Origin: Alteromonas macleodii ATCC 27126 | GTDB taxonomy: Bacteria > Pseudomonadota > Gammaproteobacteria > Enterobacterales > Alteromonadaceae | Direction: 5' to 3' | Length of the DNA: 64,000 nt | NCBI RefSeq assembly: GCF_000172635.2 | Contig: NC_018632.1 | Coordinates: forward strand, 2,294,001-2,358,000 | In this document: positions 18,854-27,778 of the stretch, one piece after another | Layout: each line of letters opens with the position of its first letter | Position numbering within the stretch: position 1 is the stretch's first letter | Program-made: the position numbers and the translations under genes | Notes under the pieces: model-generated | The model's database searches: none | The model's input: only the letters and a program-made list of their open reading frames with translations | Told to the model about the DNA's origin: nothing

Positions 18854-20071
18854 ATGTCTTCACCAGGTTGCTCAATGCCCTCAAAAACTAATAGCTCATA
18901 CTTGCTCACAACTCAATTAGTTAACAGCAACAGTAATAGCAGCTCACAGCCACAAGACTCAAGTAGCGCGACGGTTCCAGCTTTTGGTATCGAGTACTCT
19001 CGTGGTAAGCAGCACACGTCAGGTTCTGACGACCTAACAACAAGTCAATGTTCATCTTCTGATAAAAACGTTGAAAGCTATTATCAAGATATTTTTACTA
19101 AGCTTCCATACAATACACAACGGGCATACATTAGTGACTACAATGAGTTCGCAATTTTTTGTAAGCAAGCTGGATTAAGTGGCTTTAAGAACAACTTCGA
19201 ACACAATGAGATCTGCATTAAACAATATGTTGAAGCGTTGTGTCGTTCTCCCCTAGCCTATAGAACCATTAAGCGTCGGTTATCTGCCCTTAGTAAATTT
19301 TTGGGCGTGGCTAAATTGCCAAACCCCATTATTAGATCTGCGTATCTAAGAGACTTTATCCGTTTATCGCTTATAGAGAATAGAAAGTTTCGCTTGTCTC
19401 ACAAACAAGCGGTTCCGCTTACCATAGATATGCTTGAACAAATAAACAATGCAATTATTCCTGATTCTTTATTAGAACTCCGCGACCTTGCAATCATTAA
19501 CCTGATGTTTGATGCATTGCTTCGCGCTGATGAATTAGTTCGAGTTTGCATCGAGGATATATCTGCGCGTAATAACACCCTGTTGGTTGTTTCTTCGAAA
19601 AGCGACCAGTCTGGTCAGGGTCAATATCGCTATGTTTCTTCCAGCACTATATCTATGGTTCAAGAGTATATTAACGAAGCTAATCTTGACCCAAAAACTA
19701 AAGCAATCCGCCTTTCTTCAGATTTACGCGGCCTGCACAAAGGCGTTTTGTTTAGACGACTAACAAACCATAAAACAGCACTTTTGCCATTTGATGAGAA
19801 CATTCCCAGCCATAAGGCAAATGTACTTAACTATTCGAGTGTCTACAGGATTTGGCAACGTATTGCTCAACGCGCAGGTATTAGCGAAAACATTACCCCT
19901 CATAGTGGTCGTGTTGGTGGTGCAGTTTCTCTAGCCGAAGATGGCGCATCTTTACCCGAGCTTCAACTGGCTGGAGGTTGGCAATCACCAGAAATGCCTG
20001 GGCATTATACAAAACAGGCTAACGTAAAGCGTGGTGGAATGGCAAAATTGTCGGCAAAACGGAAAAGATAA
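18854..20071 (+). CDS. Tyrosine recombinase/integrase family protein
   Basis: A site-specific recombinase of about 405 residues from ATG 18854; an in-frame TTG at 18797 would add 19 residues, and no good ribosome binding site marks either. After a serine/asparagine-rich leader of about 70 residues, a SAM-like core-binding domain spans roughly 75-180. Catalytic residues are all present: Arg224 (LLRADEL), Lys249, His350 and Arg353 (HSGRVG), Trp376 (GGWQSP) and the nucleophile Tyr385 (HYTKQ). The His-Arg-Trp-Tyr order resembles Cre-like enzymes. No phage or conjugation genes are near, so it is either a domesticated recombinase or a remnant of an element that used the repeats upstream. Confidence 0.88.
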   Translation: MSSPGCSMPSKTNSSYLLTTQLVNSNSNSSSQPQDSSSATVPAFGIEYSRGKQHTSGSDDLTTSQCSSSDKNVESYYQDIFTKLPYNTQRAYISDYNEFAIFCKQAGLSGFKNNFEHNEICIKQYVEALCRSPLAYRTIKRRLSALSKFLGVAKLPNPIIRSAYLRDFIRLSLIENRKFRLSHKQAVPLTIDMLEQINNAIIPDSLLELRDLAIINLMFDALLRADELVRVCIEDISARNNTLLVVSSKSDQSGQGQYRYVSSSTISMVQEYINEANLDPKTKAIRLSSDLRGLHKGVLFRRLTNHKTALLPFDENIPSHKANVLNYSSVYRIWQRIAQRAGISENITPHSGRVGGAVSLAEDGASLPELQLAGGWQSPEMPGHYTKQANVKRGGMAKLSAKRKR

Positions 20072-20275
20072 AGCTCCTTAAATACAGTAACTTAATTAAT
20101 GCAGGGTTACGCATAACCACCGACATCAGTAACAATGTCTAACTCACCTACTCTCTTCATTCTTTTACCAATCTGAAACTGTATTACTCGCGTATCAAAA
20201 GGTAAATTTGCCCTAAACCTATATTAATGAATAGTTTTTCTAAGTTGGCAAACATTCAAATAAAAGGAGTGATAT

Positions 20276-20626
20276 ATGAGTAGCGGTATTGATACAAAGC
20301 ATGGAAAATTACTCGCGGAAATGGTGGTTCCCTCGTCGTCATGGAATGTCCAACCCGAGAAGCAAGACCCTTTCAAGTCACAAGAAGCAGCACTAGATTA
20401 TTTAAACTCAAACAATGAGCCGTTATATCTCCACGTGCCATTAGCTCAATCTGATGATTACGTGAGAATTTGCGTAACTTCACGAGGCGATGATGTTGTT
20501 TTTACGATAAAAGATATCAATAACGGTGGTGAAACTTCATTGCATTATTCGCACATTAAAAACTTAGATAGCACAATTAGAACCTTAGTTTCAGAATGTT
20601 GTGACCAGAAAATCAAAGCCCTATAA
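20276..20626 (+). CDS. Hypothetical protein, 116 aa
   Basis: Starts at ATG 20276 after a strong AAAGGAGTG ribosome binding site and ends just before a clear terminator hairpin, so it is very likely expressed. The product is soluble, mildly acidic, with no signal peptide or membrane segment; residues 35-100 alternate hydrophobic and polar residues as in a beta-rich fold, and a Cys-Cys pair is near the C-terminus. I do not recognise the family. It stands alone between the recombinase and dgkA. Confidence 0.7.
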   Translation: MSSGIDTKHGKLLAEMVVPSSSWNVQPEKQDPFKSQEAALDYLNSNNEPLYLHVPLAQSDDYVRICVTSRGDDVVFTIKDINNGGETSLHYSHIKNLDSTIRTLVSECCDQKIKAL

Positions 20627-20637
20627 GTTAGGGCTTT
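20615..20637. terminator. Hairpin terminator after the 116-aa gene
   Basis: Nine-base arms aaagcccta / tagggcttt with a 5-base loop. The 5' arm lies in the end of the hypothetical gene. It may also serve the convergent dgkA. Confidence 0.75.
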
Positions 20638-20664
20638 CTTTCCGCCTATAAATCGCAAATTGCA

Positions 20665-21021
20665 CTACCAAAGAATGCTAATCCACGTAAAGCCGGCCAT
20701 CATTAGGCTAATGAACACTGCTGCCGAGCCGATATCTTTAGCACGCCCTATTAATAAATGGATGTCTGTACTGACATGATCACAGAGTTTCTCAATAGCG
20801 GTGTTGAGTAGCTCAGTGATAAGCACTATCAGTAAAGATATCACCAGCAATATACGTTCTACATGCGTAACGTCGATGAAAAACGCTACAGGTGTCATTA
20901 TCAATATTGCGAAAATTTCTTGTCTGACCGCAGCTTCACTTAAAAAGGCTGCTCGAAGCCCCTTAAGTGAATAGTAAGTGGCATAGAGTACACGTAAAAT
21001 ACCTTTCCGTTTCGTTATCAT
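20665..21021 (-). CDS. dgkA: Diacylglycerol kinase DgkA
   Basis: A 118-residue inner-membrane enzyme with three helices, the usual size. It phosphorylates diacylglycerol released during osmoregulated glucan or LPS modification, returning phosphatidate to phospholipid synthesis. The signature ITELLNTAIEKLCD lies near residue 90, preceded by the amphipathic N-terminal region and the EAAVRQE segment. It is monocistronic and convergent with the 116-aa gene. Confidence 0.92.
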   Translation of the reverse strand: MITKRKGILRVLYATYYSLKGLRAAFLSEAAVRQEIFAILIMTPVAFFIDVTHVERILLVISLLIVLITELLNTAIEKLCDHVSTDIHLLIGRAKDIGSAAVFISLMMAGFTWISILW

Positions 21022-21146
21022 GATAAGTAATTTTAAGATTAGTTACAGCCTTACAAAACGTAACTGACCTTCGTTACATCTGCATGACGGCGAAGGTATT
21101 TATCATGAATATTTAAGGCATTTTCGACGCTAATCGCCGCATTAAT

Positions 21147-21569
21147 TTATACTTTCACAGCTAGCACGTCTGTTTTAACACCATGTAGTACTGCATTGGC
21201 CGTTGACCCAAGTAGCAAACGAAGTCCGCTCTGGCCATGGGTGCCGACAACAATGAGATCTGCATTAATCTTTTCGGCCATATGGTGAATCTCATCAGCA
21301 GGAGAACCTATCTCTACATTGATGTGGCTGTAAGGTATATCATGTTTTGCGGCAACGTCTTTTAATTGCCTTAATGCCTGCTCTCTTACTTCCTCTGAAA
21401 AATCCCGTTCTAAAAATAGTCCGTAAGGCTCTACATTGGTTTGTGGATAAGCAACATACAGGAGGTGAATTTTGTGACTATTGCCCGCTATTGCAATGGC
21501 TTTCTCCACCACTAATTCGTAGTCAGAATAAATATCTATAGGTACTAAAATTGTCTCGTAACCTTGCAT
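21147..21569 (-). CDS. Universal stress protein, single UspA domain
   Basis: A 140-residue UspA-type protein from ATG 21569, chosen because GAGGA lies 10 bases before it; a TTG 15 bases earlier is in frame but less likely. The ATP-binding signature G-x2-G-x9-G-S is seen in VGTHGQSGLRLLLGSTANAVL near the C-terminus, and the N-terminus ETILVPIDIYSDY is typical. An Fnr-like palindrome lies 96 bp upstream, between this gene and the divergent cytochrome c gene, which fits low-oxygen induction of such proteins. Confidence 0.88.
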   Translation of the reverse strand: MQGYETILVPIDIYSDYELVVEKAIAIAGNSHKIHLLYVAYPQTNVEPYGLFLERDFSEEVREQALRQLKDVAAKHDIPYSHINVEIGSPADEIHHMAEKINADLIVVGTHGQSGLRLLLGSTANAVLHGVKTDVLAVKV

Positions 21570-21664
21570 TGTGGCTGTCCTCAATTTTTGTTAGGTAGCA
21601 GTGCTTTTCTACCATACCGTTAACTAATTCCATTAAATAGTAGTGCTATACAAATAATTATTCT

Positions 21665-21678
21665 TTGAGCTAGGTCAA
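21665..21678. promoter_or_regulatory. Fnr-like site between usp and the cytochrome c gene
   Basis: The sequence ttgagctaggtcaa has the TTGA-N6-TCAA core of Fnr/Anr sites and matches the TTGAT-N4-ATCAA consensus at 8 of 10 positions. It could serve either divergent gene. Confidence 0.5.
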
Positions 21679-21766
21679 TGATTAGTCTGCAGCCTCATTC
21701 ATAATCAGTGTATACACATTAGTTCTAGCGAACGTTACGCATCTTTACCGTAAAAGAAAGAGGGAA

Positions 21767-22249
21767 ATGAGTATGAAAACGGCAATAGTTGTTATAGCAA
21801 CGCTTCTCCTTTTCGCCTGTGACCAGGGCGCGCAGTCACCTCGCGGTTTTAGCTTGCCCGAAGGCAATATGGAAAAAGGCTATTTGGTATTTAAAAAGTA
21901 TCAGTGCCAAGACTGTCACAGAATTGCAGGAGAAAAAGAGTCCGACAATGCGCAATACCTAGTCGCGAAGCCTATTCCGTTGGGAGGCAGCAGTGGAAGA
22001 ATTAAAACTTATGCAGAGTTGGTGACAAGTATTATTAACCCATCACACAAACTTACTCCTCGACAGCCTGCCAGTTTCACCAGCGAAGACGGTGTGTCAT
22101 TAATGCGAGTTGTAAACGACGAGCTAACCGTTTCCGAACTAATAGATTTAGTGGCGTATCTTCAGCCTAAATATAAAGTAACACCCTACAGGACTAGTGA
22201 TTACCGCCTCTATCAACTGCGTATTCCAAGCGAGCAATCTAAAGATTAA
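21767..22249 (+). CDS. c-type cytochrome, probable lipoprotein
   Basis: A 160-residue exported protein. The N-terminal hydrophobic stretch ends in LLFAC at about residue 18, a plausible lipobox, so it may be anchored in the membrane by lipid. One haem site CQDCH lies near residue 46. The axial methionine cannot be fixed with confidence; LMRVV near residue 111 is a candidate. An AGAGGG motif precedes the ATG. The gene is alone, divergent from usp, with a shared Fnr-like site. It may be an electron carrier linked to terminal oxidases, but no partner is identified. Confidence 0.8.
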   Translation: MSMKTAIVVIATLLLFACDQGAQSPRGFSLPEGNMEKGYLVFKKYQCQDCHRIAGEKESDNAQYLVAKPIPLGGSSGRIKTYAELVTSIINPSHKLTPRQPASFTSEDGVSLMRVVNDELTVSELIDLVAYLQPKYKVTPYRTSDYRLYQLRIPSEQSKD

Positions 22250-22326
22250 CTCGCAGTTTTAGGCATTAAAAATCGTTAAGCGTGACTCCACAATCGGTAT
22301 TTGATTAGGAGTCATGGCTTAGTTTT

Positions 22327-23958
22327 TTAAGATACCGCTTTTGTTTCTTTCTCTATTTCTGCCAATAAACTACAAGGCATAAAGCTTTCAGAATTTGCTT
22401 CTTTTAAGTGTAATTTAAATCTATCGGGAACGTCGTCGGTTAAGAAACTTCCTGTTTTAACTAACGGGAAAATTTCGTCGTAACGCGCAATATGACACTG
22501 ATCTACTCGCCTAAATATATGGGTACGATTTAGTTCGCTAGTTCTCACATGTCCTGTAGAAGACAAGATATCCATCAGTGCATGAATAGTTTTTTTGTGA
22601 AAGCGGTACACGCGCTCGTACTTGTCTTCAACGTTTAAGCCCTTGGCAAGCTTGGGGTCTTGCGTTGCTACACCGGTCGGACATTTATTCGTATTGCATG
22701 ACAGCGACTGAACACATCCAAGTGCCAACATCATTCCTCTGGCACAGTTACATAAATCGGCGCCTAAACTTAGATTTTTCGCTAACTGAAAAGCGGTAAT
22801 GATTTTTCCAGAAGCAATGATTTTAATTTTGTCGCGAATACCAAAACCAGTGAGACAATCGTCAACAAACGCCAACGCTTCACGCAGAGGAAATCCTATA
22901 GAGTTTGTGTACTCAAGCGGTGCGGCGCCGGTACCTCCTTCGCCCCCGTCTACCGTTATAAAATCTGGCGTTACGTCCTTCTCTACCATGGCTTTGCACA
23001 TGGCAATGAACTCACTTTTTCTACCCAGCGCCAGCTTAATACCCACTGGTTTATAGCCACTTAACTTGCGTAACTGACTAATAAAATCAACCATTTCTAA
23101 AGGCGTTGCAAACGCTTTATGTCTAGGGGGAGAATCAACTTGAGTTCCAGGCTCAACACCTCTTATTTTAGCTATTTCAGGGGTATTTTTATACGCAGGT
23201 AGAATACCACCATGTCCAGGCTTAGCGCCCTGGCTTAGCTTTATTTCTATCATTTTCACATTGTCGAGTTTGGCTTTTTCTTCAAAAAGAACAGGATCGA
23301 AACCGCCATCTTTACTTCTACAACCAAAGTATCCCGTACCAATTTGCCAAACGATATCGCCACCGTTTTCGAGGTGATATGGGGTTAAACCACCCTCACC
23401 TGTATTATGGTAAAACCCGCCTTTTGCAGCACCTTTATTTAGCGCCAAAATGGCATTTTTTGACAAGCTTCCAAAGCTCATTGCGCTTATGTTAAGTATG
23501 CTTGCACGATACGGCTTTTTGCAATGAGGACCACCTACCGTCACTCGGGGATCTTCATCCATGTCTTCCACTTCGCGAGCAGATAAAGAATGGCCAATCC
23601 ACTCATAGCCATCTTTATACGTATCTAGCTGAGTACCGAAGGGAACAGTTTCTCTACTGTTTTTCGCACGTTGATAAACAATCGAACGAAACATGCGGGA
23701 AATAGGTGCTCCGCCAGTATCGGTTTCTATGATGTATTGCTGGATGTAGGGCCTTAGTCCCTCGACAGTCCATCGTACCCTGCCAATTAATGGAAAATTC
23801 TTTAAAATGGCATGTTTTGTTTGGAAGGCATCATATAGACCAAAAATGAGTAGCGTGACTGATAAAAGTAAAAACCACCACACGGGCGCCCACAATACGC
23901 CAATCACCACATTGAAAGCGACCAGCAGGGTTAGCACAGTTAGAATTGTTAAACGCAT
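22327..23958 (-). CDS. FMN-binding glutamate synthase family protein
   Basis: A 543-residue protein corresponding to the FMN/Fe-S synthase domain of glutamate synthase, without the glutaminase domain. Two N-terminal hydrophobic segments (about 5-40) suggest membrane attachment. The central region contains VTVGGPHC, GEGGLTPYHL, KPGHGGILPAYKN and ITVDGGEGGTGAAPLEY, and the cysteine cluster SLSCNTNKCPTGVATQDP resembles the 3Fe-4S binding loop. The start has GAAGGA upstream. True substrate of these stand-alone proteins is uncertain; ammonia-dependent glutamate synthesis is not proven. Confidence 0.85.
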   Translation of the reverse strand: MRLTILTVLTLLVAFNVVIGVLWAPVWWFLLLSVTLLIFGLYDAFQTKHAILKNFPLIGRVRWTVEGLRPYIQQYIIETDTGGAPISRMFRSIVYQRAKNSRETVPFGTQLDTYKDGYEWIGHSLSAREVEDMDEDPRVTVGGPHCKKPYRASILNISAMSFGSLSKNAILALNKGAAKGGFYHNTGEGGLTPYHLENGGDIVWQIGTGYFGCRSKDGGFDPVLFEEKAKLDNVKMIEIKLSQGAKPGHGGILPAYKNTPEIAKIRGVEPGTQVDSPPRHKAFATPLEMVDFISQLRKLSGYKPVGIKLALGRKSEFIAMCKAMVEKDVTPDFITVDGGEGGTGAAPLEYTNSIGFPLREALAFVDDCLTGFGIRDKIKIIASGKIITAFQLAKNLSLGADLCNCARGMMLALGCVQSLSCNTNKCPTGVATQDPKLAKGLNVEDKYERVYRFHKKTIHALMDILSSTGHVRTSELNRTHIFRRVDQCHIARYDEIFPLVKTGSFLTDDVPDRFKLHLKEANSESFMPCSLLAEIEKETKAVS

Positions 23959-24297
23959 TCAAAGTCCTTCTTTATTTTTGGTCATATCAAAACAAAATAA
24001 TATGCCTACAACCCTGTTCAATACACCTGAAATCGGGAACTAGATTTACTTTAGCGGTAAATGACTGATTTAGGAGTTAAATATACTGAGCCGGCTTTTA
24101 GCTCAATTGGGTTACGCGTTACCAAAATATGCAATTACAATGCTTTTTTAGCTGCGAAAACAAGCCATTGCATGCTAGTCTAAAACCTTTCAATTAGCGA
24201 GTTGAGAGAGCGATTTGTAGCTATCACTGGTTAATAGATGATGTGACCTATACAAAGGTAACGGATTTTACGTTCAACATTTTCTGAAAGGTAATTC
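23959..24297. other. Divergent intergenic region
   Basis: These 339 bases separate two divergent genes and should hold both promoters. Apart from the ribosome binding sites next to each start codon I see no repeat, operator or small gene. Confidence 0.5.
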
Positions 24298-25869
24298 ATG
24301 GAGTATGCATTTCTTCTTTTCGCATTTGTTTGCGGCTTAACGGTTAAACTTATTGGCATTCCTCCTTTAGTTGGCTACTTGGTAGCTGGCTTTTTATTAA
24401 ATTTTGCAGGCTACACGCTCACTGAAGATTTAACCCAAATAGCCAACTTGGGCATCACCATTATGCTCTTTACCATCGGTCTGAAACTTAACATCCGCGA
24501 TTTGAGTCGTCGAGAAGTTTGGGCGGGAAGCGTTTCACATACCTTAGTATGGGTGGGCGTTATTACCTGTTGCGTCTATGCGATTGGTGCGGTTGCTGCA
24601 AATTTCGTTGATGGGCTTACATGGAAAAGCGCTGCGCTTATCGCTTTTGCCCTTAGTTTCAGTAGCACAGTCTGCGTGGTTAAAGTATTAGAAGAAAGTG
24701 GCGAAAGTAAAACCCGCCACGGCCGCCTTGCCATTGGCATTTTGGTCATGCAAGACGTTTTTGCTGTTATCTTCCTTGTTGCAGCAACTGGAAAGCTCCC
24801 CTCTGTGTGGGCGCTTGCGTTGTTGGCCTTATTCCCAGCAATGCCAATCATAAACAAAATGATTAATAAGTCGGGCCACGGTGAACTGCTTCCGCTTACT
24901 GGCTTTATCCTCGCCTTAGGTGGCTATCACTTGTTTGAGCTGGTTAACATTAAAGGCGATCTTGGGGCACTAATCTTTGGAATCATGTTAGCCCAACATG
25001 AAAAGGCTTCGGAGCTAGCGAAGTCGCTGCTCAGTTTTAAGGATCTCTTCTTAATCGGCTTCTTCCTTACCATCGGTCTTACCGCCCTTCCCGATCTCAG
25101 TATGATTGTCCTAGCTATCGTGTTCTGCTTATTTATACCGTTAAAAGCAGCACTCTTTTTCGGCTTATTTACGTCACTTCGCCTTCGCGGTCGCACGGCT
25201 TACTTGAGCAGCTTGGTGCTTTCAAATTACAGTGAATTTGGCCTTATTGTTGGCGCGCTAGCCGTTTCATTAGGTTTATTGGCAAACTCTTGGTTAGTGG
25301 TGATTGCTTTAGCCGTATCTATTTCATTCGTTATCACCAGCGTGCTCTATCGCAATTCTCATTCTCAATATCACAATCATAAACACACCATTAAACGTTT
25401 TGAGAAAAACGAGCGCTTAAAAGAAGACATTTATCCTACTCTCCACAACGCGGAGTTTTTAGTGTTGGGGATGGGACGAGTTGGTCGCGGTGCCTTCAAT
25501 GCGTTATCTAAATTAAGTGATGTGAGCGTATGGGGAATGGACGCCGACCGAGTAAAAGTAAAAGAGTTATCAGACGAAGGCTTAAATGTAATATGCGGCG
25601 ACGGTGAAGACGTCGATTTGTGGGATAATTTAGATATCAAACAGATTCAGCTTGTTTTGCTTGCTCTGCCTTCTATCCAGGACTCAATAAACATCACACG
25701 TCAGCTTAAAAACGCGGGCTATGTTGGAAAAGTTGCAGCCATTGCACGATATGAGGATGAAGTATCACATCTATTAGAAAACGGTGTAGATAAAGTCTTC
25801 AACTTCTTTACCGAAGCAGGGCTTGGTTTTGCTGAAGAAAGTCTTGCTTATGCGCATGCACAACAGTAA
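24298..25869 (+). CDS. Kef-type cation:proton antiporter with RCK domain
   Basis: A 523-residue monovalent cation:proton antiporter-2 protein. About twelve helices span residues 1-350, beginning with the LLFAFVCGLTVKLIGIPPLVGYLVAGF motif and containing LFTIGLKLN and LSFSSTVCVVKVLEE. From about residue 380 a Rossmann RCK-N domain follows (FLVLGMGRVGRGAFNAL, with the nucleotide-binding glycines). No C-terminal RCK-C domain is present, so it is shorter than KefB/KefC. It probably moves K+ or Na+ against protons under NAD(H) or nucleotide control. AAAGG precedes the ATG. Confidence 0.85.
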   Translation: MEYAFLLFAFVCGLTVKLIGIPPLVGYLVAGFLLNFAGYTLTEDLTQIANLGITIMLFTIGLKLNIRDLSRREVWAGSVSHTLVWVGVITCCVYAIGAVAANFVDGLTWKSAALIAFALSFSSTVCVVKVLEESGESKTRHGRLAIGILVMQDVFAVIFLVAATGKLPSVWALALLALFPAMPIINKMINKSGHGELLPLTGFILALGGYHLFELVNIKGDLGALIFGIMLAQHEKASELAKSLLSFKDLFLIGFFLTIGLTALPDLSMIVLAIVFCLFIPLKAALFFGLFTSLRLRGRTAYLSSLVLSNYSEFGLIVGALAVSLGLLANSWLVVIALAVSISFVITSVLYRNSHSQYHNHKHTIKRFEKNERLKEDIYPTLHNAEFLVLGMGRVGRGAFNALSKLSDVSVWGMDADRVKVKELSDEGLNVICGDGEDVDLWDNLDIKQIQLVLLALPSIQDSINITRQLKNAGYVGKVAAIARYEDEVSHLLENGVDKVFNFFTEAGLGFAEESLAYAHAQQ

Positions 25870-26003
25870 TGCTGTTCTAAATGCGAACAATGGATGAATT
25901 GAGAAACGTTATCGTTTGTAAACAACTGTTTTACAAAGACTTTTTTGACATGCAGTCAAATTTAGACTAAACTTCACGCAAATACGTTAATAGGGTTTAC
26001 ACA

Positions 26004-26480
26004 ATGCAAGGTGATAAACAAGTTGTTGCAAAATTGAACGAAGTACTGACAAGTGAACTTACTTCGATAAATCAATACTTTCTGCACGCTCGTATGTTCA
26101 AAAACTGGGGTTTTTCTGAACTTAACGAAAAGAATTATAAAAAGTCTATCAAGGACATGAAGCAAGCGGACGATCTTATCGAGCGCATTTTATTCCTTGA
26201 GGGCCTTCCTAATCTTCAAGCGTTAGGCAAACTTTATATCGGTGAAGATACCGTTGAAATGCTGTCATGTGATGCGCGTTTTCAAAAAGAACAGCTTCCA
26301 CTACTTCGTGAAGCTATCGCGCTATGTGAAGAAAAGCAGGATTATGTTTCTCGTGATTTGCTTGAAGACCTTCTTGAATATGAAGAAGAGCACCTAGACT
26401 GGATTGAAACGCAAGAATACCAAATTGATGCTATGGGTATAGAGAACTACCTACAAGCGCAAGTAATGGGAGATGACTAA
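26004..26480 (+). CDS. bfr: Bacterioferritin subunit with haem ligand but altered ferroxidase site
   Basis: A 158-residue four-helix bacterioferritin. Against the E. coli protein, Met52, the inter-subunit haem ligand, is kept (KDMKQ), and Glu18 and the EEEH pair near residues 127-130 are kept, but Glu51 is Asp and His54 is Gln, so the diiron centre is probably impaired. The next gene has the opposite pattern. The stop codon overlaps the next ATG by one base (TAATG), so the two are made together and probably co-assemble in a 24-mer iron store. Confidence 0.9.
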   Translation: MQGDKQVVAKLNEVLTSELTSINQYFLHARMFKNWGFSELNEKNYKKSIKDMKQADDLIERILFLEGLPNLQALGKLYIGEDTVEMLSCDARFQKEQLPLLREAIALCEEKQDYVSRDLLEDLLEYEEEHLDWIETQEYQIDAMGIENYLQAQVMGDD

Positions 26481-26947
26481 TGAAAGGTAACCAAGCAATC
26501 ATCAATGGCTTAAACGAACTACTCTCTTATGAGTTAGCCGCCATGGATCAGTATTTCATTCACTCTCAGATGTATCTTGATTGGGGTTTGAATAAGCTTT
26601 ACGAACGCATCGATCATGAATTTGATGACGAGCGTGGACATGCAACTAAGCTAATAGAACGCATGCTGTTTTTAGAAGGTACGCCTGACATGACGAAGCG
26701 CACAGGCTTCAAAGTGGGTAAAGATGTACCTGAAATGCTTGAAAGCGATTTACGTGTTGAATATGAAGTTGATGCAAAGTTACGTGAAGTTATTGCGCTT
26801 TGTGAAACCGAGAAAGACTATGTTACTCGTGACATGCTAATTGTACTACTAGACGATACAGAGATGGATCACGCACACTGGCTAGAGCAGCAGCTTGGCC
26901 TTATTAAGCGACTAGGTATTCAAAACTACCTTCAGTCTCAAATGTAA
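26480..26947 (+). CDS. bfr: Bacterioferritin subunit with ferroxidase site but no haem methionine
   Basis: A 155-residue bacterioferritin. Glu18, Glu51 and His54 are present (DDERGH), but residue 52 is Arg instead of Met, so it should not ligate haem. It thus complements the preceding subunit. Such paired alpha/beta bacterioferritins are known in Neisseria and several gammaproteobacteria. Ferrous iron would be oxidised here while haem on the partner could carry electrons for release. A strong terminator follows. Confidence 0.9.
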   Translation: MKGNQAIINGLNELLSYELAAMDQYFIHSQMYLDWGLNKLYERIDHEFDDERGHATKLIERMLFLEGTPDMTKRTGFKVGKDVPEMLESDLRVEYEVDAKLREVIALCETEKDYVTRDMLIVLLDDTEMDHAHWLEQQLGLIKRLGIQNYLQSQM

Positions 26948-26984
26948 GAAATAGCATTCACGCTACAATTTACAGGTAATTAAT

Positions 26985-27017
26985 AAAAGGCCGCTCTTAA
27001 ATAAAGAGCGGCCTTTT
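26985..27017. terminator. Terminator after the bacterioferritin operon
   Basis: Fourteen-base perfect arms (aaaaggccgctctt and complement) with a 5-base loop, ending in a T run on the plus strand. It is symmetrical enough to act also for the convergent gene at 27070. Confidence 0.9.
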
Positions 27018-27069
27018 TTGCTTGTTTACTCCCCTTTCTTTAGGGAGAGTCTTATTGCTTTTAATACAG

Positions 27070-27549
27070 TTACTGCTGTGTAACAAAATACAAATAGCTG
27101 GGGCTTTCTTTATCTTTAATATTTAGACGTAGCTGCCATTTCATCACTGGCTCACTACAGCTACCTAACATAAACCAACCTGACCACTTTCCTTGACCAT
27201 CGTTATCTAACAGCACGGGAATTTTGCCCATATACATGTTTACCCCTTCAATCCATGCGCTCTCTATTTCCTCTCCCTCAGGAACTAAGAGCTTAACCGT
27301 TACTGACTCTTCGGCTTCAGGCATGGCTGAAAAAGTGGCAATTGCTAACCTGTCATCAATTAAGAATTCGCAAGTTTCATTGACAAAGTTGCAGCTGTTT
27401 CCTATTCCATTAACTACGCTAGTGTCTTTTAACACCGATGACTGGAATTTATGTGCAAGGTATACACACACGGCTACAACAATAATAGCCACTAATGGAA
27501 GCTGGGAATGTAAAAATTTTGATCGTTTAATGTTATCGTTATTTAGCAT
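27070..27549 (-). CDS. Hypothetical membrane-anchored protein divergent from ccoN
   Basis: A 159-residue protein with a single N-terminal helix (about residues 17-33) after a basic stretch, so most of it should lie in the periplasm. The exported part has four cysteines (two near residues 53-60, one near 131) and a beta-rich character. I do not recognise the family. Its start is only 26 bp from an Fnr box shared with the cbb3 oxidase operon, which suggests a respiratory or assembly role. That link is inference. Confidence 0.7.
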   Translation of the reverse strand: MLNNDNIKRSKFLHSQLPLVAIIVVAVCVYLAHKFQSSVLKDTSVVNGIGNSCNFVNETCEFLIDDRLAIATFSAMPEAEESVTVKLLVPEGEEIESAWIEGVNMYMGKIPVLLDNDGQGKWSGWFMLGSCSEPVMKWQLRLNIKDKESPSYLYFVTQQ

Positions 27550-27574
27550 TTCTTAAATTTTGTGTATTTCTTCA

Positions 27575-27588
27575 TTGACGGAGATCAA
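27575..27588. promoter_or_regulatory. Fnr box between the divergent gene and ccoN
   Basis: The sequence ttgacggagatcaa matches the TTGAT-N4-ATCAA consensus at 9 of 10 positions. It lies about 190 bp upstream of ccoN and 26 bp upstream of the divergent gene. The ccoN leader is therefore long if this site controls it. Confidence 0.75.
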
Positions 27589-27778
27589 GCTTAGGTAGTT
27601 TATGGTATCTTTTTGTAATTAAAAACCTTATCATCCGCGTACCAACTGGCTTGGAGACAATAATTATTACTCTTTCCGAGCTCGGTGTGAAGCGTTATTC
27701 CTTAGCTGATACACGTCTCGACCGTACTATTCCGGCAGTTGGAGACCATAGTTCATTTGAAGTGGAAGATTCATTAAA

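Noticed and set aside
18797-20071. Prophage or integrative element
   Set aside because: Only a recombinase is present; there are no phage structural, replication or transfer genes, and no tRNA target next to it.
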